From positions 190,001 through 254,000 of the forward strand of contig JAKOGI010000564.1 of NCBI GenBank assembly GCA_029747015.1: a stretch of DNA of 64,000 bases, written 5' to 3'. The DNA comes from Carnegiea gigantea (lineage: Eukaryota; Streptophyta; Magnoliopsida; Caryophyllales; Cactaceae). How positions within the stretch are numbered: position 1 is the first letter of the stretch; each line of letters opens with the position of its first letter. Positions 10,203 through 21,399 of the stretch are shown here, in pieces. Below the pieces are notes generated by a model. It made no database searches. It saw only the letters and a program-made list of their open reading frames with translations, and was not told where the DNA came from. Position numbers and translations under genes: made by a program.

Positions 10203-11011
10203 TCACAATCCGCCCACTCCACTCATCAATATTCTTAGTCGCTTACACATAAGGTACATGCTGAATTTGGCACACAGTGACATCATAACTCCTGAACCTG
10301 TTTTGAATTCTTTAAGCATTTCTTTCTCTCCATACTTACTAACGAAAAAATATCTTTGTCGTTCATAGGATAAAGAATTTCCGTTGCATTTGTTCATATA
10401 CCATCGCGCCTTTTTCCTAAAACTCTAATAGCAAGGAAATTGCCCAAACCAAACCAAAATACGACATCAAATCTCATTGGCTACTGGACATTGAAAGGAG
10501 ATATGACTGCAAGCATCCATGTCTAGGGTATCATATAATGCGGAAACATTACTTACCAAGATATTGCATGAAATCAAAACTTCACCAGTTAACAACCTAT
10601 TTTGAACAACGATCCTCATGATGAATTGGAACCTATTCCTTGTCCACCACTTCTAAACAAGTTTTCACCAACTGACTCTTGGTGCTGGAGCTTTAAATAA
10701 CCCATAACTTTTCTTAATAGTGAAGGAGCCTGCACTTTAATAGTCCAAAATCTATTTTTTAGTCACATTAATAAGAATTGCACTCTGCACCAAATGGTCC
10801 CTTAAACCTAGTAGCATTCTCCATCCCTATGCATATGACTAAGATGTTTGCAAACTATAGAAACCTATGTGCTGAAGCTAGCGTGCTTAACCCACCTGAC
10901 AAATATATTGTCAGCATACTATATTTTCTAAATCCATTTGCAATATAATGCCTTATTCCATGCCAGCAACTCCTTAAAGTTAAGGCCGCCATTTGAAATC
11001 GTTGACATATA
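10203..11011 (-). pseudogene. L1-type LINE, 3' part with zinc-binding RT domain
   Basis: Minus-strand translation gives typical plant LINE sequence: NGGLNFKELLAWNKALLCKW near 10950, RWVKHASF, then a zf-RVT-like block (FRIVVQNRLLTGEVLIS; CSHISFQCPVANEI) near 10480-10600. The C-terminal tail lies in the open frame 10203-10397 (QRYFFVSKYGEKEML). Stops are frequent. No clear poly-A tract remains. The sequence continues beyond the copia insertion at 15741. Confidence 0.8.
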
Positions 11012-11300
11012 TGTTACAAAACTGAAATATTCAGCATAAATTAGGATATGCAAAGGAGGGAAGAGGTATGGCTGCAAAGCTTGAATTTCCATTCAGAACT
11101 TAAAGCCTTTTTATAGGCAAATACATAACAGAAAATGCCATAAAATAGGACTCATAACAGCCCATAATCTGCACTCCACTGACCCCTAAAAATCAGAAAA
11201 CATTATTCAACTAATTCCCGAAAATCAGAACAACTCTAACTGGAAAATCATGGGCTGTGACTTTAACTGAAAAACCCCAAAAATAGCTAACATTTTAACA
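11012..11300 (-). repeat. 3' LTR of the young copia element
   Basis: Starts TGTTACAAAACTG and ends TTTTAACA on the plus strand; same length as 15452-15740 with about eight substitutions and no indels. Confidence 0.95.
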
Positions 11301-11314
11301 GTTCCCCCCTAAAA
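11301..11314 (-). other. Polypurine tract of the young copia element
   Basis: The minus strand reads TTTTAGGGGGGAAC immediately before the 3' LTR. Confidence 0.85.
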
Positions 11315-11329
11315 CTAATGTCTGCTAAC

Positions 11330-11865
11330 ATTCAGTTTAAAGCTTGAACTGTGCAAACACCAAGTAATCTCCTAAGCTTCCTGAATGACTCCACCATCAG
11401 GGCCTTGGTGAATATATCTACAATCTAATCCTCACTTCAACAGTGTTTCAACTCTATCATTTCACTTTTGCAGAGACCTCTTAAGAAATAGTACCTCACA
11501 TTAATGTGCTTGCTTTTTCCATGCATCACAGGGTTTTTAGCAAGATTGATGGTTGAATTGTTGTCACAGAAAATTGTAGTAGCTCCTTCTTGCTTGAACT
11601 AAAGCTCTTCAAGAATTCTCCTCAACCAAATGGTTTAACATGCACAGGCTGTTGCAGCAACAAATTCCGCCTCTGTACTCGACAAGGTGACAATTGGTTG
11701 CTTCTTCAATGACCACGAAATAGCTACTGACCCAAATAAAAAAGCATAGCCAGAAGTGCTTTTTCTATCATCTTGATCTACTGCATAATCACTGTCAGTG
11801 AATCCTACCAAGTCAGATTTTTCACCGCTTTTATAACACAGCCCAAAATCTCTTGTTCCTTACAA
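11330..11865 (-). pseudogene. RNase H of the young copia element
   Basis: Continues the RT frame with a stop at the junction. Recognisable are the blocks GFTDSDYAVDQDDRKSTSGY, AISWSLKKQPIVTLSSTEAE and NPVMHGKSKHINVRYYFLR. The catalytic Asp (TDSDY) and Glu (STEAE) are present. One or two premature stops interrupt it. Confidence 0.85.
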
Positions 11866-12960
11866 TTAACGAAGAATTCTCTTGGCGATCAACAAATGTA
11901 GTTCTGTAGGGTTCTCCATGTACCTACTGATTAAACTCATAGAATACATTATGTTAGGCCTCATGGCAGTTAGATACATTAAACTGCCAACGATTTGCTT
12001 GTACAATGTGCTGTCAACCTTCTTCCCACCGTGGTCTTTGTGTAGCTTCAAGCCAAGTTCAGCAGGGGTGTTTGATAGGTTACAATTTATCATCTGAAAT
12101 CTTTCTAGAATTTCTCCAACATACTTCTTTTGGGATATAACGATCCCTTCACTAGATTGCACAACTTCTATGCCAAGAAAATAATGCATGAATCCAAGAT
12201 CCGTCATTTTAAACTCCTTCATCATAGACCTCTTGAATTCTTGAAACATAACATCACAATTTCCAGTAAATATAAGGTCATCCACATATAAGCAAACAAC
12301 GAGCATTTTCCCTTGATCTCTAATCTTAACAAAAAGTGTATGCTCATAAGGACATTTCATGAAACCAACTTTCCAGAAGTATGACTCAATTCTACTATAC
12401 CAAGCCCGTGGGGCTTGCTTTAGCCCATACAAGGCCTTTTTCAATCTGTAAACCTTATGCTCATTTCCAATTTTGACATAACCAGGGGGTTGTTCGACAA
12501 ATACCTGTTCCTTTAAGTACCCATGTAAGAATGCCGACTTGACATCTAGCTGGAAAATAGGCCAAGAGTTTTAAGCCGCTAATGCAACCACCAATCTGAT
12601 TATGTCATGTCTGGCAACTGGAGAAAATACCTCTGTATAATCAATCCCATATTACTGTTTGTATCCCTTAGCCACTAAGCGTGCCTTGTACTTGTCTACT
12701 TCACCATTTCCCTTCAACTTTGTTTTGAAGACCCACTTAACTCCAATGATTTGCTGCCCTCTAGGAAGATCAGAAAGCTCCCATGTGTCATTTTGTTCAA
12801 TGGCATCTATCTCCTCATCCATTTCTTTTCTCCATTTTTCTTCTTTGACAGGATTCTCAAAAGTAGTAGGATCACAATCTGCAAACAGGGCGAAATGTGT
12901 GACCTCCTCAAATTGATTAACCCCAGTTACCTCGAAGTCTTGCATCCATGTAGGCCTTTT
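11866..12960 (-). pseudogene. Reverse transcriptase of the young copia element
   Basis: Two open frames (12652-12945 and 11866-12444) plus a linking stretch cover the whole copia RT: WRKEMDEEIDAIEQNDTWEL, GVKWVFKTKLKGNGEVDKYK, FQLDVKSAFLHGYLKEQVFV, KKALYGLKQAPRAWY and the catalytic box VCLYVDDLIFTG. All expected Asp residues are seen. The breaks are few (a stop near 12655 and one near 12570), so decay is slight. Confidence 0.92.
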
Positions 12961-13026
12961 TTGAACACGTCAAACAGATCGAGCTACTACATCAGTAGCT
13001 TCTTTTTCTCGCACATCTTCTGTTTC

Positions 13027-13830
13027 TTAAATGTCAGCTGAAATTTTAGCAGCTGTGCTAGTAGTCTCTAGTGAGTTTTCTAGTGTTGAGAGTACTTCTT
13101 CAACATTATTATCATGTTGAACTTGATTAGGTTGCTGCCTACTCCAATCCCACATACTTTCTTCATCAAAAACAACATCTCTGCTTGTGACTATCTTTCC
13201 TGTTAGCGGGTTGAACAGTTTGTAAGCTTTGGATGTTTCACTAACACGCAAGAACACACATTTCTCACCTTTATCATCAAGCTTCTTTCTCATTGCATCT
13301 GGAACATGCACATAAGCAATACATCTGAAAATTTTAAAGTGTTCAACGCTAGGCCTTCTCCCACTCCAAGCCTCTTCTGGAGTCACATTTTGAACAGCAA
13401 AAGTGGGGCTTCTATTCAGAATATGAATGCTCCAATTTGCCGCTTCTGGCCAAAAAGTTTTTGGAATTCTTCCTCTCACCAACAAGCTTCTAACCATATT
13501 CAAATAGGTTCTATTTTTCCTCTCTGATACACCATTCTGTTGTGGTGTATACGCAGCTGTGATCTCTCTTCGAATGCCATGAATTTTGCAAAACTCATTA
13601 AATGCAGTTGAGCAGTATTCACCCCCACGATCAGTTCGGAAGGTCTTAATGGTCTTTCCCGTCTCATTCTCCAAACGTGCCTTGAAGCTTTTAAATGTGC
13701 CGAAAGCTTCTTATTTTTCATATAGAAAACAAACCCATGTTTTTCGAGAAAAATCATCAATGAAAGTAATGAAATATCATTTACCTCCATTAGAGAATGG
13801 CTTTATTAGTCCACAAATGTCTGAGTGAAC
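13027..13830 (-). pseudogene. Integrase core of the young copia element
   Basis: Frames 13500-13790 and 13027-13674 carry the rve core: ITFIDDFSRKTWVCF-like start, FRTDRGGEYCSTAF with the second Asp, and TPQQNGVSERKNRT with the catalytic Glu. Next come the GKNRT-to-GYS region and the integrase/RT linker (KGEKCVFLRV; VVFDEESMWDW). A frameshift near 13680 splits it. Confidence 0.9.
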
Positions 13831-13835
13831 CAATT

Positions 13836-14576
13836 CTAAACACTTTTCACCCTATATGACTTTCCTTGAGGAAACTGAGAATGAGGTTGTTTGCTAACAA
13901 CACATTCTTCACATATTTTGGAAGGAACAACAATATGAGGAAGGCCAATCACCATACTTTTCTGTTGAAGAGTCCTTAAGCCACCAAAACTCAAATGACC
14001 ATAGCGAAAATGCCACAACCATGAAGGATCCTTTACTTTAGCTATCAAACAAGATTGAATGCTTTCAATCTTAAGCGGAAATGATCTGTTTGAGCTCCTT
14101 TTCACAACAGTGACAGCTCCTTTAATAGGGTCATAAATCTCGTGAACACCATTTGAAATTGTGATAACATACCCCTTTTCTTCTAACTGACCCACACTCA
14201 TCAAAGTACTTTTCAAATCAGGAACATAAAGCACATTCGATATTGTTTCCACAAAACCATTCTTAGTTTTAATCTTTATATCACCTTTTCCCATCACTTT
14301 CACAGTTGAACAATCACCAAAACGCACAGTAGAACGAAAGTCTTCATTTAAAGAAGAAAATAAGGACTTACTTCCACACATGTGATTACTACATCCAGTA
14401 TCTACAAACCAGATTTCTGGTTCAGGTTTGCCTCCATTGTGTACAGCCATCAACAGAGTTTCTGTCTCATTCTCCTCAATAAACTTTGCACTTTCTTCCT
14501 TTTCTTTATCAGTAGGTAGCGTACTATAACACTCAGATGCATAATGACCAAATTTATGACATCGAAAGAACTCCAC
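13836..14576 (-). CDS. Protease and pre-integrase of the young copia element
   Basis: A single 246-codon frame. It begins in the gag zinc knuckle (FFRCHKFGHYASEC, first Cys changed to Phe), then holds the protease (WFVDTGCSNHMCG, intact Asp-Thr-Gly). It ends in the GAG_pre-integrase HHCC domain (LWHFRYGHLSFGGLRTLQQK and CEECVVSKQPHSQFP). Polyprotein processing and integrase multimerisation are the family roles. The frame closes with a stop just before the integrase core. Confidence 0.9.
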   Translation of the reverse strand: MEFFRCHKFGHYASECYSTLPTDKEKEESAKFIEENETETLLMAVHNGGKPEPEIWFVDTGCSNHMCGSKSLFSSLNEDFRSTVRFGDCSTVKVMGKGDIKIKTKNGFVETISNVLYVPDLKSTLMSVGQLEEKGYVITISNGVHEIYDPIKGAVTVVKRSSNRSFPLKIESIQSCLIAKVKDPSWLWHFRYGHLSFGGLRTLQQKSMVIGLPHIVVPSKICEECVVSKQPHSQFPQGKSYRVKSV

Positions 14577-14579
14577 TTT

Positions 14580-15374
14580 TGATTTGTCATGATTTCGACC
14601 TTTGCTTTTGCCTTGAAATTGGTCATTACTGATCTTGAAATTCCTGCTAGAATCTCTACCTCAATGATCTCCTTTTCCTCGGCCTCGACTCGGCTTCGAC
14701 CTCGTCCTCTATAGCTGTTGGAGTGAGTATTAACAGAAGCGTTTAGTGCTTGTTCTTCTACTATGGAGCTTCTATTTATTTTCTATTCGTGGACCAACAA
14801 AGAACTTTGCAATTCATCGAGGGATAGAGCAGCTAAGTTCTTTGATTCTTCAATTGCACAGACCACAAAATCAAATTTTGGAGCCAACGAGCGTAGTATC
14901 TTCTCCACAATCGTTACATCTTCCATCTTCTCCCCATATATTTGCATCTTATTGCTTATCTCTATAACCTTACCACAGTAGCTTGTAACAGATTCTCCAT
15001 TTTTCATTTGGAGAGTCTCGAATTCTCTTCTCAGGGCTTGAAGCTGTGCACGCTTCACTCTTTCAGAGCCTTGATATTTCTTCTTCATAGAGTCCCACAT
15101 ATCTTTGGAAGTCTTCTTGGATGGAATTGTTTCTAAGATGGGACGGTCAATTGCCTGAAATAGGTAATTCTTTACCTTCAAGTCTTTCAGACATTTTGCT
15201 TCCAATTCATTCTTTTGGGACTCTGTCAAGGACTGGTTCTTCAATTCCAGGTTCTATCAATGGCTAATATTCTTTTGATCAAAGAAAATTCTCCATCAGC
15301 ATGCTCGAATGGTCATAGTGACCATCAAAGCGTGGAACTACGGGTTGGATAAAGTTGCTGTTATCTGAGGCCAT
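14580..15374 (-). pseudogene. Gag of the young copia element
   Basis: Starts at an ATG at 15374 (MASDNSNFIQPVVPRFDG). After two stops the long frame 14783-15244 encodes the UBN2/Retrotran_gag_2 domain (KCLKDLKVKNYLFQAIDR, KKTSKDMWDSMKKKYQGSER, LRREFETLQMKNGESVTSY). An Arg/Gly-rich nucleic-acid-binding stretch follows (RGRGRSRGRGRG near 14690). Confidence 0.88.
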
Positions 15375-15434
15375 GAAGAAGCTGTAGAGGAAAGCAAAAG
15401 GCTACTGCCTTCTATTGTTGGAAAAACTCTCGAA

Positions 15435-15450
15435 CCTGGCTCTGATACCA
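15435..15450 (-). other. Primer binding site (initiator tRNA-Met)
   Basis: The minus strand reads TGGTATCAGAGCCAGG one base inside the 5' LTR, a perfect plant initiator-Met primer site. Confidence 0.95.
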
Positions 15451-15451
15451 C

Positions 15452-15740
15452 TGTTACAAAACTGAAATATTCAGCATAAATCAGGATATGCAAAGGAGTG
15501 AAGAGGTATGGTTGCAAAGCTTGAATTTCCATTCAGAACTTGAAGCCTTTTTATAGGCAAATACATAACAGAAAATGCCATAAAATAGGACTCATAACAG
15601 CCCATAATCTGCACTCCACTAACCCCTAAAAATCAGAAAACATTATTCAACTAATTCCTGAAAATCAGAACAACTCTAACTGGAAAATCATAGGCTGTGA
15701 CCTTAACTGAAAAACCCCAAAAATAGCTAACATTTTAACA
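15452..15740 (-). repeat. 5' LTR of the young copia element
   Basis: A 289 bp repeat, TGTTAC...TAACA on the plus strand, paired with 11012-11300. Confidence 0.95.
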
Positions 15741-16118
15741 ATATAACTCCAAGAAATAAGAGTCATTTTCTCATAAAAATAGGGCCAAACCACAAAAATC
15801 TACTACAAAATTGCTTAATTATGTGCATTGTATACTTGGGCAAACTGAGGACCAGAAAGTAATGACACCAGAAAGTACAGCCATGATAAACACTCTTAGA
15901 CCCCATATGATAACTTGCTCACAGTCCAAGAACTAATTCTTTGTGTGGTCTTATCAATCAAGGGTCGACACATCCTATGTGTATGTCTTTTTATGAGAGG
16001 GGAAGCCTCAAGTACGCAAAGGGGAAAGAGCCTTGGGAAAAACCTGTAGACTCAGTAACTCACTATTAGGCTACTTTTGCAGTAAGTACGATGGAAAATT
16101 TGTTGTCCTTTGGAACGG
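15741..16118 (-). pseudogene. L1-type LINE, RT C-terminal part (split by copia)
   Basis: Minus-strand coding similarity continues the LINE of 10203-11011: TGFSQGSFPFAYLRLPLS near 16030, then DPLIDKTTQRISSWTVSKLS, then SGVITFWSSV and FLWFGPIFM toward 15760. It matches the post-catalytic part of plant L1 RTs. Removing the copia element and one ATATA copy rejoins the two parts. Similarity stops abruptly near 16118. Confidence 0.85.
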
Positions 16119-16357
16119 TGTTGAAATCAACTCATTTATTATTTTATCCCAAATCTAACCTAAAGAAAGCAATATATGTGACTAAATATGATTAATTAAA
16201 CTAATTCTTCACTAATTTTAATTTAAATGTAATTAGTTAAACTAATTTAAAACAGAGCATAACTAACACAATCACCGCAAAACATTGTTATAACTACCAA
16301 TAAACTAACAAGGCATCTAATTTAATTGGGAAAGCATTAAATTAGGTAAGAGAATAG
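16119..16357. repeat. Left part of an unclassified repeat, possibly a solo LTR
   Basis: AT-rich, no gene. It begins TGTTGAAATCAACTC exactly where LINE similarity ends, and is interrupted at 16357 by the Athila insertion (AATAG). Its continuation is 27653-28606, which ends CGAACACTCA. On the minus strand the whole would run TGAGTGTTCGAGG to TTTCAACA, about 1.19 kb, like an LTR. The flanking 5-mers do not match, so this is tentative. Confidence 0.35.
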
Positions 16358-18668
16358 TGCAGAGCTTATCGCAGAGTTACAAATTAAACCCCTATTTTGA
16401 TTTATAAATACGATTTATTGCATAGGAAAGTAGGGATCAATTCCACGAGGATAGATTATGATAGTAAGCTAGTTTAAATCTAATCAAAATTTACTACTAT
16501 AATATATTTTACTTCTTTAAATTGCTAAAACAAATCAAATCAAACAAGTAAAAATCTGAAAAATTATTTACCAATACCACTAAATATTCTAAACCTAATT
16601 CTGGAAATAAAAATAGTAAATACCTAACCCAAATATTCTGGAAAAATAAAAATAAAAAATTATTGCACACTATTAACTGAAAATTAAAATAGAAAATAAC
16701 AAATAGAAAATTAATATCAAAATTCACAGAAAATATTATCAATTAATATCATGAAAATTCATGAATTTATATTCCCAGAATTATATTTAATTAATTTTAG
16801 AAAAAATAAACAGAGGATAAAATCAGAAAATTAAAACAGAAAATAACATCTGAAATTAGAAAAGTAATAAATTGCACTTAATTAAAGAAAAAAATAAATA
16901 ATAAATTTATCCAAATTGTATAATATAATTTTCTAGACTTAATAAAATCCTAACAACCGAAATTAAAAATTAAAAACATAATTTTCAGATTTCTTATAAT
17001 AAAAAACCTGCACGTATTCAATTCGCAAAATAATTCTGAAAAATTATGAAATAATTTTCAAAAATTCCAAAATTAAATAGCAGAATATTAGGGTACTTAA
17101 TAAACCCTAAAATGGAATAAAACACAAAAAAGCACAAAAGTGACTATTTTTAGCCTAATTTCTAACAAACCAGTAAATAAATGGCAAAACAGAATAGACA
17201 ATAAATCTAGAAATTATAATCACGCTAAAAATGAAAATATAACTAATCTAAAATTATCAAGACACTTTTAAAAGACTACTCTTTTGGAGGGTAAATGAAA
17301 TTAACATTGAGAACTATAAATTTAAGAATTAAAACTTACAAACTAAAGAGATTAACTAAAAAGCAACAAATATTTATTAAAGATACCAAATTTATGAAAA
17401 ACGCTTTGCATAATCTATATCTACCATGCAAATTAATATTTATTATCAACACACAAATTGATTTATCCATGGGTTAGACTGTAGAAAATACCAGCTAGCG
17501 GATCATCCCTGTTTTTCCTTATATTCTAGTTTATTTGAGTTCAGCCTTAGTTTTGATAACTCTAGCGCCAGTGCAAGAATTTAACCAAACTAGAGTATTA
17601 AGTATTAGAAAAATATCATCTAATGCCTTATAATCAATTTACCAACAAATTAATTTAACAAAGATCTATAATAATTATCTAATTACAAGAGATGGGTTTG
17701 AGCCATCCATGATTAATTAATTAGGGTAATACTAATGCCTAAAAGATTGTAACTTTTACATACTAAAACCTTTTAAACTATCATATGAATTCATATTAAC
17801 TAATCAGCATGCATTCTAATTAATCTAACTAATCGTTATAGAATTATGGAATAAAAATCAATTAAACAATAAAGTATAAAACTTGTTTCAAAATAATTAA
17901 TTTAACATGGTTTCAAATAGATTATACTAAGTACAAAGAAGTTACTCACTAAGTACAAAGAAGTTACTCACTCATATTGAAAATAAAATCACAATAATTA
18001 ACCAAGGATTTCATATTTAATAACATAAAGAGTTCAAACTAATAAGACAACAAAAAAAATAAAAAATAAAAAAACAATGATAGTACTATAGCGGAGTTGA
18101 AGGCCAGTGTGATGATGCGTGATGATGATTGACGATGATTGTGAAGATGATGATGATATTTGGTGATGGCGGTGACGATATTTGGTGATGGTGGGAGTTT
18201 GATGTGAAGGTAGGTGGGTCTGACGGTGTAATGCTGATGGAATGATGATGCCGTGATGACGAGGGGCGAAGGGATTAGTGAGCTGCTGCCGTGGTCCTCT
18301 TGATGATTTACGGTGGGTGGATTTTTATAGTATAATATTGTTAAGGTTTCCTTTTCCTATAGGATGTCTTCTTCTCCAAGTCTTCTAATTCCTCCTTAAC
18401 TAGGAGTAGTAATCTTGTAACCTTAGCCCAAATAAATCATTATGAAAATAACACTTTTTCATAAATCATTATTTTTTTGGACCGACTTGATGAATTTGCT
18501 TGTAAAATTCTTCAGTAAATAAAACCCGAACTTCGACGTCTTCTCTTCTCTTCTTTCTTTATTAATACTTAACATAAAAAATATATAAAATAAAGTAAAT
18601 TAGATAAAATAATATATATAATATAATTAAAATAACTATTAAAAAGATGCATAAATTATGTCTTAACA
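16358..18668 (-). repeat. 3' LTR of the Athila-type element
   Basis: About 2.3 kb, beginning TGCAGAGCTT and ending TTAACA, matching 25332-27652. Contains a GAT-rich minisatellite-like stretch at 18110-18280 (repeats of GATATTTGGTGATGG). It also has a 23 bp tandem duplication at 17936-17980 (AAGTACAAAGAAGTTACTCA twice) absent from the other LTR. No coding region is seen. Confidence 0.93.
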
Positions 18669-18683
18669 AGTTCCCCCACACTT
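18669..18683 (-). other. Polypurine tract of the Athila-type element
   Basis: The minus strand reads AAGTGTGGGGGAACT directly before the LTR start TGTTAAGACATA. Confidence 0.85.
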
Positions 18684-19980
18684 AGACTTTGGACTTCCTC
18701 GTACAAAGTAATCTAAGGCTCGACCTAGAAACTAACCCTCTTTCTTATAAAGTCATGCTCAAAATATGAAATTTACACTAGGCATTAGTTTGCGTTAAAA
18801 ACAATTTCATTCAAAATGAATTAGTTTTCCTTCCAACAAGTGGATAACTACTAAATATCTAACTACCATCAAAGTGTTTCTTCATCAACCTCACAATATT
18901 TCTTTAATGAAGTAACAAAAGCAATATTAATCATTCATCTCTTCTAAGCATGCATACACCAATCAAGAGGTATAAAAAGTTTACGACAGCAAAATTGAAG
19001 TAGATATGGCTACAGAGACAATTGAACTAGAAGGAATAACTCATTAAAATTGATTCTGAGCTTGCCAAGCATTTTTCTTCTTTTCTTCTTCTTCTTCTTC
19101 TTCTTCTTCTTCTTCTTCTTCTTCTTTTTTTTTTTTTCAAACTTCAATTGTGCATATATTCGAGGCCCATACAGGATCTTAGAAATTAAACACTCCCCGT
19201 CTCACACTCTCTCGAATAGAGGTGCTCAAGTAAACAATTTGTTCTCATCATTATTTTATTTTTTTTATTAGCTATTAGTTTGATGCGGGTCATTGATTGG
19301 CCCAAAAAGGAGCATGGCTCTCTCAATCATAGGTTACTCAACACATATGGTTCAACTTCAGACCTAAACTTAAGGAAAAAAGGTGCGGAGCCACCTACTC
19401 CTACCCATGTTGGTAATCTAACTTTTTTTTTTCTCTTTCTTTTCCTTTTTTTTAAGACAAGAAAAGGCACAATTTTAATGAGTTATTCTACTAATTTAAT
19501 AGTCTAGGAAATGGGTTAGGTTATTTTATTACCTTTGAAGCAGGTATATAATATGATTAAATAAGATGGATAATCATGACAGTTACTCATTAAAGAGATA
19601 TATGAGGATCAGCTCAAACTTCTATGAATTACAGTTAGCATGCTCAGAAGTCTTCACTTATAGAAAAATTAACTAAAAAATAGTTAAGCAAAAAAAATTT
19701 TAAGCAAGAAAGCCTAGCATAAACTCATATTCATGCATTACTTATAAGAAAATCACAATTTTTTTTAATTTTTTTTTTCAAGAATGAATACTGCAGGAAC
19801 TAAATGCAGGATGCATCCTCCCATACTTAATTCATGCATTGTCTCTTTAATTCATGCATTGTCTCTAATGCATGCAAAAAGATGGAAATAATGAAGATAA
19901 AAGTAAAATTAAATGTGCACTTCCCTAAAAAATGTTGGGTTACATTCCAACCATCGCCTTTGTTTACTGTCGTTGGCTCG
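18684..19980 (-). other. Post-integrase region without genes
   Basis: About 1.3 kb between integrase and 3' LTR. Autonomous Athila elements often carry an envelope-like frame here; I find none. It holds a TTC/CTT run followed by poly-T at 19075-19138, a T-rich tract near 19430, and a 20 bp direct repeat (TTAATTCATGCATTGTCTCT) at about 19830-19867. Confidence 0.6.
19075..19138. repeat. (TTC)n microsatellite
   Basis: Around 15 TTC units followed by a T run. The poly-Phe open frame crossing it is an artefact. Confidence 0.95.
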
Positions 19981-19992
19981 GCGCAAATGAGC

Positions 19993-20286
19993 TCATGGAT
20001 CCTCTAGTCGAATCTCCTCCACTAAGCATACCTGATCTCTTTCATAGAAATGGTCTAGCATGTGACCATTTACCTTGAAAATTTTATTAGTAGCAAAGGA
20101 TTTAATCTCAACAGCACCATGTGAATAAGTCTTTACTACCATAAGAGGTCCTAGCCATCTAGAGTTTAACTTACTAGGAAAGAGTTTCAATTTTACATTA
20201 AATAACAATACTTTTTCACCCACCTGAAATTCTTTCCTGCTAAGCTTAGCATTATGAAAAGCTTTGGCTTTACCTTTGTAGATCAC
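19993..20286 (-). pseudogene. Integrase C-terminal domain of the Athila-type element
   Basis: A 97-codon frame with blocks typical of Athila integrase tails: KLSRKEFQVGEKVLLFN, SRWLGPLMVV and FKVNGHMLDHFY. It is separated from the catalytic core by stops at 20290-20540. In the family this tail follows the core as an SH3-like fold. Confidence 0.85.
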
Positions 20287-20539
20287 TGAATTGTCATAGG
20301 CTTACAGGTGAATCTCTTCTAGTTCCTGCAATTGCCACTTACGCTCCTTCCCTGCTAGGTCATAGTCTAGAATGCACTGCGTTACAGTCTAATATAATTT
20401 ATGCTCTAGGTCTACAGGGAGATGACATGCTTTACCAAAAACTAACCTATAAGGTGACATACTTATAGGTGTCTTATATGCAATCCTATAGGCCCAGAGA
20501 GCTTCATCTAACTTAAGACTCTAATCTTTCTTATCGTCT

Positions 20540-21397
20540 CTAACAATTTTCTAATATACCCTTAATCTCTTTATTGGAGATTTCAGTTTGGCCATTGGTT
20601 TGGGGATGATAACCAATGGACACCTTATGAGTTACATGATATTTGGCTAACAAGACACCTAAGGTTTTATTACAAAAATGTGTTCCCTTATTACTAATGA
20701 TTGCTTTAGGAACTCTATATCTATGTAGAATGAGAGATTGAACATGTTTCACCACAGTTTTAGCATCACTAGCTCTAGTAGACACTGCTTCAATTCACTT
20801 AGATACATAGTCAACAAGCATAAGAATGTAAGTAAAACCAAAAGAAGGGAAAAAAGGTCCCATAAAATCAACAACCCATACATCAAAAATCTTACAAACA
20901 TACACATTATGTAGAGGCATTTAATTCCTTCCAGATAAATTTCCTGTCATCTGACATGCTTCACATCTTTTGCAAAATTCATAGGCATCCCTAAAAATAG
21001 TAGGCCAATAAAATCCATGTGCCGCTCTTTTAGGTCCAAAATGTCTCCCACTTTCAGAAGAGTGACAGAAAGTTAAAATTGAATGAAATTTACTATCATC
21101 CACACAACGCCTTATAATATGATCTCCATAAAATTTCCATAAATAAGGCTCATCCAAAACATAACATTTAGATTGGACTCTTATCTTCTCCTTTTGGGCT
21201 CTAGACAAGTCTATAGGAAAAGTTTTGGTTACTATATAATTAAACATATCAGCATACCAAGGCAGCCTATCAGTGATCACGTATAAAGTCTCATCAGGGA
21301 AACAATCGCTTAATGGATTACCACTCTCCCTATTGTCTAGCCTACTTAGATGGTCAGCTACTAAATTTTCAGCACCTGGTTTATCTTTAATCTCCAA
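20540..21397 (-). pseudogene. Integrase zinc and catalytic domains of the Athila-type element
   Basis: Frame 20921-21397 begins in the RNase H tail (GAENLVADHLSRLDN) and carries the HHCC zinc domain (CHSSESGRHFGPKR, then CKRCEACQMTGN). After a stop, [13 protein letters not shown] gives the first catalytic Asp. Frame 20540-20785 gives the rest (IISNKGTHFCN and HPQTNGQTEISNKEIK). The second catalytic Asp is Asn here (ISNKGTHF), so the enzyme would be dead even without the stops. Confidence 0.88.
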
Positions 21398-21399
21398 TT

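Larger units (their letters stand above)
11012..15740 (-). mobile_element. Young Ty1/copia retrotransposon
   Basis: Complete element on the minus strand: 289 bp LTRs at 11012-11300 and 15452-15740, perfect initiator-Met primer site, polypurine tract and gag-protease-integrase-RT-RNase H order. It is flanked by the perfect 5 bp target duplication ATATA (11007-11011 and 15741-15745) and lies inside a LINE coding region. By eye the LTRs differ at about 8 of 289 positions, making it the youngest insertion in the window. Only a handful of stops or frameshifts separate the frames. Confidence 0.95.

Noticed and set aside
12659..13041. Plus-strand frames opposite the copia pol gene
   Set aside because: Shadows of the minus-strand RT and integrase frames.
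19050..19271. Frame with a poly-Phe run
   Set aside because: Translation of the TTC/T microsatellite in an LTR element's non-coding 3' region.
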